In this document: piece after piece, positions 1-5,393 of the stretch
How positions within the stretch are numbered: position 1 is the stretch's first letter
Layout: each line of letters starts with the position of its first letter
NCBI GenBank assembly: GCA_002377645.1
Contig: DFQF01000079.1
Coordinates: 1-5,393, forward strand
Length of the DNA stretch: 5,393 nt
Reading direction: 5' to 3'
DNA from: Nitrospinaceae bacterium UBA3496
GTDB taxonomy: Bacteria > UBA8248
Notes under the pieces: model-generated
The model's input: the letters and a program-made list of their open reading frames with translations, nothing else
The model's database searches: none
What the model was told of the DNA's origin: nothing
Translations under genes and position numbers: made by a program

Positions 1-258
1 TATTGTGCGGCTAAAGCCGGACTAGAGGGTATGTCTAGGGCTATGGTTGAAGAATGTCGTCCTAAGGGCATAAAGGTTTGCGTTTTAAGACCTGGAGCGA
101 CTGAAACTCCTTTATGGAAGTCTATACCAGGAGAATTTGATTTCTCTAAAATGTTAACCCCTGAAAAAGTAGCCGAATCAATGGAATATTTATTATTACA
201 ATCTTCATTAGCTTGGACAGAAACTCTTGAAATACTTCCTCCAGAAGGAAACTTATAG
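1..258 (+). CDS. Short-chain dehydrogenase/reductase (SDR), C-terminal part
   Basis: This is the C-terminal 85 residues of a classical SDR oxidoreductase; the gene begins before the window, so the Rossmann nucleotide-binding half is not visible. The first visible residues are YCAAK, the catalytic Tyr-x-x-x-Lys motif, followed by a helix of the usual SDR type. Next comes a strand with LRPGATETPLW (residues 29-39), the conserved PG followed by a Thr that normally contacts the NAD(P) cofactor. The stop is TAG at 256-258. The substrate cannot be told from this fragment, because SDR specificity lies in loops and in the missing half. The next gene on the same strand lies 89 nt downstream and appears to have its own promoter, so the two need not form an operon. 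The family call is firm; the function within the family is unknown. Confidence 0.87.
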   Translation, partial: YCAAKAGLEGMSRAMVEECRPKGIKVCVLRPGATETPLWKSIPGEFDFSKMLTPEKVAESMEYLLLQSSLAWTETLEILPPEGNL

Positions 259-288
259 AAAAATTTTTTTTTCATTTGATTTCATTAG

Positions 289-318
289 TTGACTTATGTA
301 GATATAAATAAATTTAAT
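289..318 (+). promoter_or_regulatory. Candidate sigma-70 promoter for the ferredoxin gene
   Basis: TTGACT (289-294) matches the -35 consensus at five of six positions. It is followed after 18 nt by TTTAAT (313-318), which matches the -10 consensus at five of six. Transcription would begin near 325 and give a leader of about 20-25 nt containing the ribosome binding site. The AT-rich background makes chance -10 matches likely, but the -35 box is unusual in this sequence and the position fits the gene well. Confidence 0.5.
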
Positions 319-333
319 GAGTCCTGTTTTTAT

Positions 334-340
334 AAAGGAG
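334..340 (+). promoter_or_regulatory. Ribosome binding site that sets the ferredoxin start
   Basis: AAAGGAG at 334-340 is a strong Shine-Dalgarno match. Two in-frame GTG codons follow, at 342 and 348. The first leaves only 1 nt of spacing, too close for normal initiation. The second leaves 7 nt, which is optimal, so GTG 348 is the preferred start. No ATG competes with them at this end of the frame. Confidence 0.7.
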
Positions 341-347
341 AGTGGGA

Positions 348-647
348 GTGGGAGAAATTCGAATTGAAAACTTAGATATTGTTTATAAAGCGGAAGAAGG
401 AAATTCAATTCTTGATCTGAATTTAGAAAATGATGTTGATCATACTAATGATTGTGGAGGTAATTGTGCTTGTTCCACATGTAAAATTGTAGTCATTTCT
501 GGTAGTGAAAATCTGTCTGATCAAGAAGAGGAAGAGAGAGATATTTTAGAAGCTTATGGATGGAACGCTGACGAATACAGGTTAGCTTGCCAATGTTTTG
601 TTGAAGAAGATGGTGATATTGTTTTGAATCTTCCTGACCCCGAGTAA
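348..647 (+). CDS. fdx: ISC-type [2Fe-2S] ferredoxin (adrenodoxin-like)
   Basis: This is a small soluble electron carrier with one [2Fe-2S] cluster. In the ISC system such ferredoxins supply electrons for Fe-S cluster assembly; relatives feed cytochromes P450 and other oxygenases. From GTG 348 the protein has 99 residues. The cluster ligands are C36, C42, C45 and C81 in the pattern C-x5-C-x2-C-x35-C, with CGGNCACSTC around the first three and RLACQ at the fourth. This spacing matches E. coli Fdx and not plant-type ferredoxins. C40 corresponds to the non-ligand cysteine (E. coli Cys46) typical of ISC ferredoxins; C83 is an additional cysteine. The acidic helix EEEERDILEAYGW is also typical. 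The protein is strongly acidic. No isc genes are adjacent, so the physiological partner is inferred only from the family. An alternative start at GTG 342 would add two residues. The 3' end converges on tsaC with a 6-nt gap. Confidence 0.9.
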   Translation: MGEIRIENLDIVYKAEEGNSILDLNLENDVDHTNDCGGNCACSTCKIVVISGSENLSDQEEEERDILEAYGWNADEYRLACQCFVEEDGDIVLNLPDPE

Positions 648-653
648 ATAATC

Positions 654-1274
654 TTATATTTTATTCCAGGATTGGACAATTTTTTTAAAAGGAACTTTTC
701 CCTCCCTAATCAGCTTAGGAGAGTCTTTTTGTAAACTTACAATTGTGGAGGCTATGTTCTCTTTTGTCGTGCCAGCGTCAAGGAAAAACTGAACATTTCT
801 TAATTGTAAGGAAATTTCTTTGATATTGTCTAATATTGGCTCACCTGTTTTATTCGCACTGGTTGCTAAAAATGGCCCCGCATGTTCTGCAATTTTTCTG
901 CATAATTTTTGTTCTGGAAATCTGATAGCAATTCCATCTTCTATAGGTTTGAAATTTTTTTTTCTTTCAAAAACGAAAGTTACTGGACCAGGCCAAAAAC
1001 ATTTAAGAAATTCTAATTTTTTTGCAGAAATTTGATTTGTATAATCAAAAAGCTGATCGATTTTTCCGATAATTAAGGGGACGCCTTTTTTTGGAGGTCT
1101 CCCTTTAATTTCAGAGAGTTTTTCTATTGAATTTTCGATTTCTGCTTTAATACAAAGACCATAAACAGTGTCGGTTGGAAGTACAACAATTTTACCTGCC
1201 TTTAAAAGTTCTGAGGTCTTTTCTATAATTTTTTGATCTGGATTATTTTTAGAAACTTTAATAATTTCGCGCAT
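654..1274 (-). CDS. tsaC: Threonylcarbamoyl-AMP synthase (Sua5/YrdC/YwlC family)
   Basis: This cytoplasmic enzyme makes threonylcarbamoyl-AMP from threonine, bicarbonate and ATP. It is the first step in forming t6A at position 37 of ANN-decoding tRNAs; TsaD, TsaB and TsaE complete the transfer. The 206-residue protein is a single YrdC domain without the C-terminal Sua5 domain, so it is the short TsaC form. Visible motifs are PTDTVYGL (33-40), the KGRP segment with K57 and R59, WPGPVT (94-99), ATSAN (137-141) and a closing STIV...LIREG segment (176-192). K57, R59, S139 and N141 make up the KxR...SxN signature expected of active TsaC. The gene starts 12 nt after the purE stop on the same strand, so the two are probably co-transcribed. 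Those 12 nt are nearly pure A/T and hold no Shine-Dalgarno site, which suggests coupling to purE translation or A-rich leader recognition. YciO paralogues are the main alternative, but the motifs favour TsaC. Confidence 0.92.
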   Translation of the reverse strand: MREIIKVSKNNPDQKIIEKTSELLKAGKIVVLPTDTVYGLCIKAEIENSIEKLSEIKGRPPKKGVPLIIGKIDQLFDYTNQISAKKLEFLKCFWPGPVTFVFERKKNFKPIEDGIAIRFPEQKLCRKIAEHAGPFLATSANKTGEPILDNIKEISLQLRNVQFFLDAGTTKENIASTIVSLQKDSPKLIREGKVPFKKIVQSWNKI

Positions 1275-1286
1275 GATAATTTTTTT

Positions 1287-1784
1287 TTATTTGTTTTGTA
1301 TAGAGCGATCTGAGTCTAAAACTCTTTGTTTTTGTTTTTCTACAAAAATATTATAATTTTCTGAAATTTTTGAATTTTCTAAAGCTAAAATTCTAGCTGC
1401 AAAAAGAGCAGCGTTTCTAGCACCTGGAGAACCAATTCCCATTGTTGCAACAGGAATTCCAGGAGGCATTTGAATTGTAGAAAGAAGTGCGTCTACCCCA
1501 CCTAAAGATGAGCTGTTTATAGGTACTCCAATTACTGGCAAATTAGTTGATGCTCCTACTACTCCAGCTAAATGAGCAGACATTCCAGCACCCGCAATAA
1601 AAATTTTCACACCCCTTTTTGGTGCTTTTTCAACATATTCATGTAATTCTTGAGGAGTTCGGTGTGCAGATAAGATTCTTACTTCTGAACCGATTTCTAA
1701 TTCATCCAGAATTTCTTTCCCCTTTAACATAACTTCAGCATCGCTCTCGCTACCCATTAGAATCCCGACTAAAATATTATCCAT
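1287..1784 (-). CDS. purE: N5-carboxyaminoimidazole ribonucleotide mutase (PurE, class I)
   Basis: PurE moves the carboxyl group of N5-CAIR to carbon 4, giving CAIR in de novo purine synthesis. The 165-residue protein has the usual family length. GILMGSESD (7-15) forms the phosphate-binding N-terminal loop. SAHRTP (39-44) carries the catalytic His (H41, E. coli H45). AGAGMSAHLAG (64-74) is the active-site loop; E. coli has AHLPG where this has AHLAG. LGGVDALLSTIQMPPGIPVAT (94-114, about) and GARNAALFAARIL (121-133) close the domain. SAHRTP marks the class I mutase rather than the class II AIR carboxylase with SAHKT. Class I normally depends on PurK for N5-CAIR, but no purK adjoins it; tsaC follows instead. 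The frame stays open for 23 more codons up to an ATG at 1853, encoding a low-complexity Phe/Lys-rich stretch. ATG 1784 is preferred because the conserved domain begins there, a Shine-Dalgarno site precedes it, and the longer start overlaps the likely promoter. Confidence 0.95.
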   Translation of the reverse strand: MDNILVGILMGSESDAEVMLKGKEILDELEIGSEVRILSAHRTPQELHEYVEKAPKRGVKIFIAGAGMSAHLAGVVGASTNLPVIGVPINSSSLGGVDALLSTIQMPPGIPVATMGIGSPGARNAALFAARILALENSKISENYNIFVEKQKQRVLDSDRSIQNK

Positions 1785-1794
1785 TCGATTCCGA

Positions 1795-1800
1795 TCCTTT
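1795..1800 (-). promoter_or_regulatory. Ribosome binding site that sets the purE start
   Basis: Read on the minus strand, AAAGGA lies 10 nt before the ATG at 1784-1782. It supports that ATG over the in-frame ATG at 1853-1851, which would add an implausible Phe/Lys-rich leader to PurE. Confidence 0.7.
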
Positions 1801-1835
1801 AATGTAAGTTTTGAAAATTTAAAAAACTTAAGTAA

Positions 1836-1865
1836 TTCAAAAAAAAAGAACATTCATTCTATAAT
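1836..1865 (+). promoter_or_regulatory. Candidate promoter for rarA
   Basis: A perfect TATAAT lies at 1860-1865. TTCAAA (1836-1841) precedes it by 18 nt and matches the -35 consensus at four of six positions. The start would fall near 1872, leaving a leader of about 55 nt before rarA. An A9 tract (1839-1847) covers the end of the -35 box and the start of the spacer. The perfect -10 box in a divergent intergenic region is the main support; the -35 box is weak. Confidence 0.5.
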
Positions 1866-1883
1866 GGTGTAAAATTTAGTAAA
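1856..1883 (-). promoter_or_regulatory. Candidate promoter for purE-tsaC
   Basis: On the minus strand, TTTACT (1883-1878) matches the -35 consensus at four of six positions. After a 16-nt spacer comes TAGAAT (1861-1856), which matches the -10 consensus at five of six. The transcript would start near 1849 and give a leader of about 65 nt before the purE ATG. The -10 box shares two base pairs with the -10 box of the opposing rarA promoter candidate. Support is moderate because the region is very AT-rich. Confidence 0.4.
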
Positions 1884-1926
1884 GGTTAATCCAAATTTTT
1901 AAAAAGAGTTTTTTTAGGAAAAATAG

Positions 1927-3402
1927 ATGGATGAATTATTTGACCCCCCAAGAAAGAAAAAAAACGATTCTAATTTTTCAGAAAAAAGAACGTTAAATGA
2001 GAGTTACTTAACTCCTTTAGCTGAAAAAATGCGACCTGAAAATTTAGAAGAGATTGTTGGACAAGAACATTTATTGGGAAAAGGAAAAATTTTACGTAAT
2101 GAAATTGAGAACGATAATTATAGCAGTTTGATATTATGGGGACCGCCAGGTACGGGTAAAACTACAATTGCGCGAATTATTGCAAAAAATACAAACTCTC
2201 TTTTTATTGAAATAAGTGCTGTTTTGCATGGACTTAAAGAATTACGAACAGCGTTGTCAGATGCAGAAAAGCTAAAAAAAAGTGGAACACGCTGTATTTT
2301 ATTTATAGATGAAATTCATCGATATAATAAAGCTCAGCAGGATGCACTTCTCCCATCTGTTGAGGACGGTACAATTATTTTGATTGGCGCTACAACAGAG
2401 AATCCATCGTTCGAGGTAATTTCTCCTCTTCTGTCTCGGTCTCAGGTTTTCATTTTAAAACAATTAGAAGAACAAGATATTATTGACGTTCTTAAAAGAG
2501 CTTTAATAAATAGAGCTTGTGGGTTAGGCGAATGGAATTTTGAAGTAGAGGATAAATTTTTTGAGAATATAGCCAATTTCTCAAACGGTGATGCAAGAGC
2601 ATCTTTGAATATACTTGAATTAGTTTCTAATTTTGTTTTATATGAATCCAATCCAAAAAGAGATAAAAAAATAGTTATGAAACTTACAGCAGATCAGATT
2701 TCAGAAGCTATTCAACAAAAAACTTTACTTCATGATAAGTCTGGCGATGAACATTATAATTTAATAAGTGCGTTTCATAAAACTTTACGGTCTTCAAATC
2801 CTGATGCAGCATTATATTGGCTGGGAAGAATGATAGAGGCTGGAGAAGATCCTATGTATATCTTGAGAAGGCTTGTTCGATTTGCTTCTGAAGATGTGGG
2901 TATGGCCGATCCAAATGCATTGCATATTGCGATTTCTGCACAGAGAGCTTTTGAGTTTATAGGACTTCCTGAAGGGAAATTGGCTATTGCTCAAGCAACT
3001 ATTTATCTTGCGCAGGCTCCAAAGAGCGATTCGGTATATAAAGCATATTTAAATGTACAGGAAGCAATACAAAAATACCCATCAAAACCTGTTCCTCTTC
3101 ATCTTAGGAATGCTCCTACGAATTTTCTCAAAGAGATCGGATTTGGAAAAGGTTACGAACATGCACATTCATCTGTTTCTTCATTTGTTGATATGGAAGG
3201 GCTTCCTGAAGAAATAAATTTTCTTCAGTTTTATCATCCAACGGATAGGGGCTTTGAAGAGGAAGTGAAGAACAGAATGAATATTAAAAAAAATATTTTA
3301 ACTGGCTTTCGGAAAGAAGAAATTCAAAGCAAAAACTTAGTTTCGGAATTTGGGCATAGATCATCAGATCCTGCTATGCCCGTGAAAAAAAAGAAAAAAT
3401 AG
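1927..3402 (+). CDS. rarA: Replication-associated recombination protein RarA (MgsA), AAA+ ATPase
   Basis: RarA is a tetrameric AAA+ ATPase related to clamp-loader subunits and to eukaryotic Mgs1/WRNIP1. It acts at stalled or gapped replication forks together with SSB. The 491-residue protein is slightly longer than E. coli RarA. After a charged N-terminus comes PLAEKMRPENL (30-40), the family's entry motif. Walker A is GPPGTGKT (72-79) and Walker B is ILFIDE (124-129) followed by IHRYNKAQQDALLP. Sensor 1 is GATTENPSFE (154-163), SR at 170-171 is the expected arginine finger, and NGDARASLNILE carries sensor 2. The C-terminal MgsA tetramerisation region shows ISAFHKTLRSSNPDAALYW, RFASEDVGMADP, HLRNAPT and FYHPTDRGFE. 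The protein ends in five lysines. AGGAA (1916-1920) lies 6 nt before the ATG. The gene is divergent from purE and convergent with a uracil-DNA glycosylase gene, another genome-maintenance function, though the two are on opposite strands. Confidence 0.96.
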   Translation: MDELFDPPRKKKNDSNFSEKRTLNESYLTPLAEKMRPENLEEIVGQEHLLGKGKILRNEIENDNYSSLILWGPPGTGKTTIARIIAKNTNSLFIEISAVLHGLKELRTALSDAEKLKKSGTRCILFIDEIHRYNKAQQDALLPSVEDGTIILIGATTENPSFEVISPLLSRSQVFILKQLEEQDIIDVLKRALINRACGLGEWNFEVEDKFFENIANFSNGDARASLNILELVSNFVLYESNPKRDKKIVMKLTADQISEAIQQKTLLHDKSGDEHYNLISAFHKTLRSSNPDAALYWLGRMIEAGEDPMYILRRLVRFASEDVGMADPNALHIAISAQRAFEFIGLPEGKLAIAQATIYLAQAPKSDSVYKAYLNVQEAIQKYPSKPVPLHLRNAPTNFLKEIGFGKGYEHAHSSVSSFVDMEGLPEEINFLQFYHPTDRGFEEEVKNRMNIKKNILTGFRKEEIQSKNLVSEFGHRSSDPAMPVKKKKK

Positions 3403-3425
3403 AAAATCTTCATTCCTAAAGATTT
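3385..3425 (-). terminator. Possible intrinsic terminator for the coaBC-udg transcript
   Basis: AAATCTT (3404-3410) and AAGATTT (3419-3425) form a 7-bp stem with an 8-nt loop that contains the glycosylase stop codon. On the minus strand the stem is followed by CTATTTTTTCTTTTTTTT, the complement of the rarA lysine tail and stop. That layout is a stem plus T-tract terminator for minus-strand transcription. The stem has only one G:C pair and is weak. On the plus strand only a short T5 run follows at 3432-3436, so it is a poorer terminator for rarA. Confidence 0.35.
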
Positions 3426-4186
3426 AATTCTATTTTTGGGACTACATTACTGTGGTATACCTCTTTCACTTTTAACAAATCTTCGTGTACGAATTTTTTC
3501 TGTTTTGGATTTCTTAATAAATATGCAGGGTGGAAAGTAGGAAGGCATGGAATACCATGATACGAAGAAAATCTTCCTCTTAGTTTACTTATAGGTGTGT
3601 CAGATTGAAGCAACCATTGAGATGCAAATTTCCCGAGAGTCAGAATAAGTTTAGGATTGATAATTTCTAGTTGTTTCTTTAAATATGGTTCACAACATGA
3701 AATTTCGTCTTCTTCTGGATTTCTGTTTTCAGGGGGCCTACATTTTAAAATATTGCAAATAAACACTTCTTGTCTTGGAACTTCAATGACGTTTTCGATC
3801 ATTTTTGTCAGCATTTGTCCTGCCCTGCCAACAAAAGGGATTCCTTGTTTATCTTCCTCTGCACCAGGAGCTTCTCCAATAATTACTAATTTAGCGTTTT
3901 TGCTCCCGCTTCCAAAGACTAAATGGTTTCTTTTTCCTCCTAATTTACAACGCATACAATTTTCAATTGCATTTGAAAGCTCTTCTAATTCCATTTTTTC
4001 GTCTGGATCGAAAGGTAAGCTTGGAGTTTTCATATCTAATCCTTTAATGTCTTTTGTTTCTTTTTTGGATAATTGAATTTTATTAGAATTTATCTCATTC
4101 TTTAGGGCTATAAAATTTACGTTGAAGGATTTTAAATCTTCTAGGTAAGCAATTAGAGAATCCGCAACTTTTTTTTCTAGGTTCAA
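3416..4186 (-). CDS. Family 4 uracil-DNA glycosylase (4Fe-4S)
   Basis: This enzyme removes uracil from DNA that arises by cytosine deamination or dUTP incorporation, starting base excision repair. The catalytic domain covers about residues 65-250. GEAPGAEED (104-112) is motif A, with the family 4 pattern GE(A/P)PG. IPFVGRAGQML (116-126) follows. HPAYLLRN (219-226) is motif B. C77, C80, C149 and C165 have the CxxC and C-x15-C spacing of the 4Fe-4S ligands. About 65 residues precede the domain: a helix rich in Leu and acidic residues, then a Lys-rich linker. N-terminal extensions occur in many proteobacterial members. The start is TTG at 4186: an in-frame stop lies five codons upstream (4201-4199), and the next ATG (Met52) would remove the N-terminal helix. 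Its stop converges on rarA with a 13-nt gap. The start lies 22 nt after coaBC, suggesting co-transcription. Phage SPO1-type polymerase-associated UDG proteins are the same superfamily. Confidence 0.93.
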   Translation of the reverse strand: MNLEKKVADSLIAYLEDLKSFNVNFIALKNEINSNKIQLSKKETKDIKGLDMKTPSLPFDPDEKMELEELSNAIENCMRCKLGGKRNHLVFGSGSKNAKLVIIGEAPGAEEDKQGIPFVGRAGQMLTKMIENVIEVPRQEVFICNILKCRPPENRNPEEDEISCCEPYLKKQLEIINPKLILTLGKFASQWLLQSDTPISKLRGRFSSYHGIPCLPTFHPAYLLRNPKQKKFVHEDLLKVKEVYHSNVVPKIELNL

Positions 4187-4193
4187 AAAAAGG

Positions 4194-4200
4194 CCCTTTT
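4194..4200 (-). promoter_or_regulatory. Ribosome binding site supporting the TTG start of the glycosylase gene
   Basis: Read on the minus strand, AAAAGGG is followed by 7 nt and then TTG (4186-4184). The spacing is optimal. The site sits in a small near-palindrome, AAAAGGGCCTTTT, so local pairing could partly mask it. Confidence 0.55.
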
Positions 4201-4225
4201 AAAATATTTTATAATAAATATTTTA
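4200..4225 (-). repeat. AT-only inverted repeat at the coaBC-udg junction
   Basis: TAAAATATTT (4200-4209) and AAATATTTTA (4216-4225) are perfect 10-bp inverted arms around a 6-nt loop. The repeat covers the coaBC stop codon and last codons and ends beside the glycosylase ribosome binding site. With no G:C pair the hairpin is weak, so it may be a chance product of AT-rich sequence. It could also act as a processing signal or a mild barrier between the two genes. Confidence 0.35.
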
Positions 4226-5393
4226 CTAAATGATCTAGAATTTTATCTGTTAAAAGTATTTTTTTTGTTCTCTTTAATTTGTGCTCTTGTTCTTTAGAAT
4301 CGATTAAAATTGCACTAGATTCATCTGAACCCATTGCATCGTCAGGGCCAGAAACTTCGTTTGCAACTATAAGATCTAAATTTTTATTTTTTAGTTTCAT
4401 TTTGGCATTTTCTAATAAATTAGAAGTCTCGGCTGCGAAACCGATTAAAATCTGTTTTTCTTTCATTTCCCCCATTTTGTTTAAAATATCTTCTGTTTCT
4501 TCTAATTCAATAGATAAATCTGTACCATTTTTTTTACTTTTTTCCTCGCTCGGATTTGAAGGTTTATGATCAGACACAGCTGCGGCCATAATTACGACAT
4601 CTATATTAGACCAATGTTTAAAAATGGCATTTTGCATTTGTTTGGCGGTTTGAATTTGTATAGTTTTAGGTCCAGTCAATTTTGGGATTGTGACGGGTCC
4701 AGAAATCAGGATAACATCCGCACCTCTATCAAAGGCATTCTTTGCTATGCTATATCCCATTTTTCCGCTAGAGCGATTAGATAAGTACCGAACTGCGTCT
4801 ATCTTTTCTTGGGTTGGACCCGCAGTAACTAGTATTCTTTTTCCTATTAAATCTTGTTTTTTTCCTAGCATTTCTCGAGTCGCATGAAGAATTTCCAAAG
4901 GCTCGGGCATTCTTCCAATTCCACTATCTTCCTCAGAACTTGCCATTGGACCATCCCCTGGATTCATTATTGTATGACCATTATTTTTTAGTGTCTCGAT
5001 ATTTTTTTGAACAGGTTTGCTTGACCACATTCTAGGGTTCATGGCGGGAGCTATTAAAACTTTATTTTTTGCAGAAAAAAGCAAGGTTGAAATGAAATCA
5101 TCTCCAATTCCTTGTGCAAATTTACCAATTAAATTTGCAGTTGCTGGAGCAATGATAATTAAATCTGCATTTTCCGTTAATGTTATATGAGGAATATTTC
5201 CTGAAGAAGAATTTTTTTCAATGGGCATAAGCTTTGTTATAGGGCTAATGCCTGTCAAAACTTCAAAAGGAAGTGGTTGAACAAAAGAGAGAGCATTTTG
5301 AGTAAGAACCGTTTGTACTTCGGCGCCGTCATGCGTTAGAAGTCTTGCAAGTTCTATTGATTTATAAGCCGCAATTCCTCCGGATATTGCGAG
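4209..5393 (-). CDS. coaBC: CoaBC: phosphopantothenoylcysteine decarboxylase / phosphopantothenate-cysteine ligase (5' end cut)
   Basis: This bifunctional enzyme joins cysteine to 4'-phosphopantothenate (CoaB, CTP-dependent) and decarboxylates the product to 4'-phosphopantetheine (CoaC, FMN-dependent) in coenzyme A synthesis. The frame is open to the window edge; 394 residues are visible and about six are missing, judged by alignment to E. coli. CoaC comes first: SGGIAAYKS (4-12) binds FMN, H69 in IPHI is the catalytic His (E. coli H75), and PAMNPRMW (116-123) is the PxMNxxMW motif (N119, E. coli N125). The substrate flap reads MASSEEDSGIGRM (150-162), with Ser152 where E. coli has Cys158. 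CoaB follows from about residue 185: VTAGPTQEKIDAVRYLSNRS, SSGKMGYSIA, AAAVSDHKP, a lysine cluster (EEKSKKNG), GFAAET and VANEVSGPD. Methionine-like start codons inside the frame, such as TTG 5258, are not real starts, because the conserved FMN-binding segment lies upstream. The glycosylase gene follows after 22 nt. Confidence 0.95.
   Translation of the reverse strand, partial: LAISGGIAAYKSIELARLLTHDGAEVQTVLTQNALSFVQPLPFEVLTGISPITKLMPIEKNSSSGNIPHITLTENADLIIIAPATANLIGKFAQGIGDDFISTLLFSAKNKVLIAPAMNPRMWSSKPVQKNIETLKNNGHTIMNPGDGPMASSEEDSGIGRMPEPLEILHATREMLGKKQDLIGKRILVTAGPTQEKIDAVRYLSNRSSGKMGYSIAKNAFDRGADVILISGPVTIPKLTGPKTIQIQTAKQMQNAIFKHWSNIDVVIMAAAVSDHKPSNPSEEKSKKNGTDLSIELEETEDILNKMGEMKEKQILIGFAAETSNLLENAKMKLKNKNLDLIVANEVSGPDDAMGSDESSAILIDSKEQEHKLKRTKKILLTDKILDHLVKYLL

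Noticed and set aside
259..275. A5-T9 run after the SDR stop as an intrinsic terminator
   Set aside because: There is no G:C-containing stem; an A run next to a T run alone is weak evidence for termination.
955..963. T9 tract inside tsaC as a phase-variation switch
   Set aside because: Tracts of eight or nine A or T recur across the window, in several genes and gaps, as expected for AT-rich DNA; nothing marks tsaC as a contingency gene.
1785..1853. Extended N-terminus of PurE beginning at the ATG at 1853
   Set aside because: The extra 23 residues are Phe/Lys-rich low-complexity sequence, the PurE domain starts at 1784 with a good ribosome site, and the distal ATG overlaps the likely purE -10 box.
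3657..4076. Long plus-strand open frame of 139 codons opposite the glycosylase gene
   Set aside because: It lies wholly antisense to a gene with clear catalytic and cluster motifs, has no ribosome site and a Ser/Phe-rich composition typical of a reverse-strand shadow.
5256..5258. TTG at 5258 as the start of coaBC
   Set aside because: Reading on to the window edge gives a continuous frame with the FMN-binding SGGIAAYK segment and further conserved CoaC sequence, so the gene continues beyond 5393.
1..5393. Absence of TGA stops as a sign of a changed genetic code
   Set aside because: All seven stops are TAA or TAG, but seven is a small sample in AT-rich DNA, and I see no in-frame TGA read as tryptophan; tryptophan is TGG where I checked.

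Overview
This is an AT-rich window (roughly one third G+C by eye) from a bacterial chromosome, densely packed with housekeeping genes. There are seven protein genes, two of them cut by the window edges. I see no RNA gene, insertion sequence, phage gene or CRISPR array. Most genes have Shine-Dalgarno sites, two probably start at GTG or TTG, and the seven stops are TAA or TAG. An ISC-type [2Fe-2S] ferredoxin, class I PurE, RarA and family 4 uracil-DNA glycosylase fit a low-GC Gram-negative bacterium. The lineage cannot be fixed from the sequence alone; an AT-rich proteobacterial, spirochaetal or uncultured marine lineage are all possible.

Layout from left to right. Positions 1-258 (+) hold the C-terminal end of a short-chain dehydrogenase/reductase. 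After an AT-rich gap with a good promoter candidate comes an ISC-type ferredoxin (348-647, +). It converges, with a 6-nt gap, on a minus-strand pair: purE (1287-1784) followed by tsaC (654-1274). A 142-nt divergent region separates purE from rarA (1927-3402, +). It appears to hold two back-to-back promoters whose -10 boxes overlap. rarA converges, with a 13-nt gap, on a second minus-strand pair: coaBC (4209 to beyond 5393) followed by a family 4 uracil-DNA glycosylase (3416-4186).

The genes cover separate core functions: purine synthesis (PurE), the tRNA t6A modification (TsaC), coenzyme A synthesis (CoaBC), electron transfer for Fe-S or related chemistry (ferredoxin), and genome maintenance (RarA and the glycosylase). 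The pairs look like ordinary co-transcribed neighbours, not one dedicated pathway. I found no convincing new biological system. The points most worth a second look are the overlapping divergent promoters, the CoaC flap that lacks its usual cysteine, and a possible terminator for the minus-strand operon inside the lysine-tail codons of rarA.
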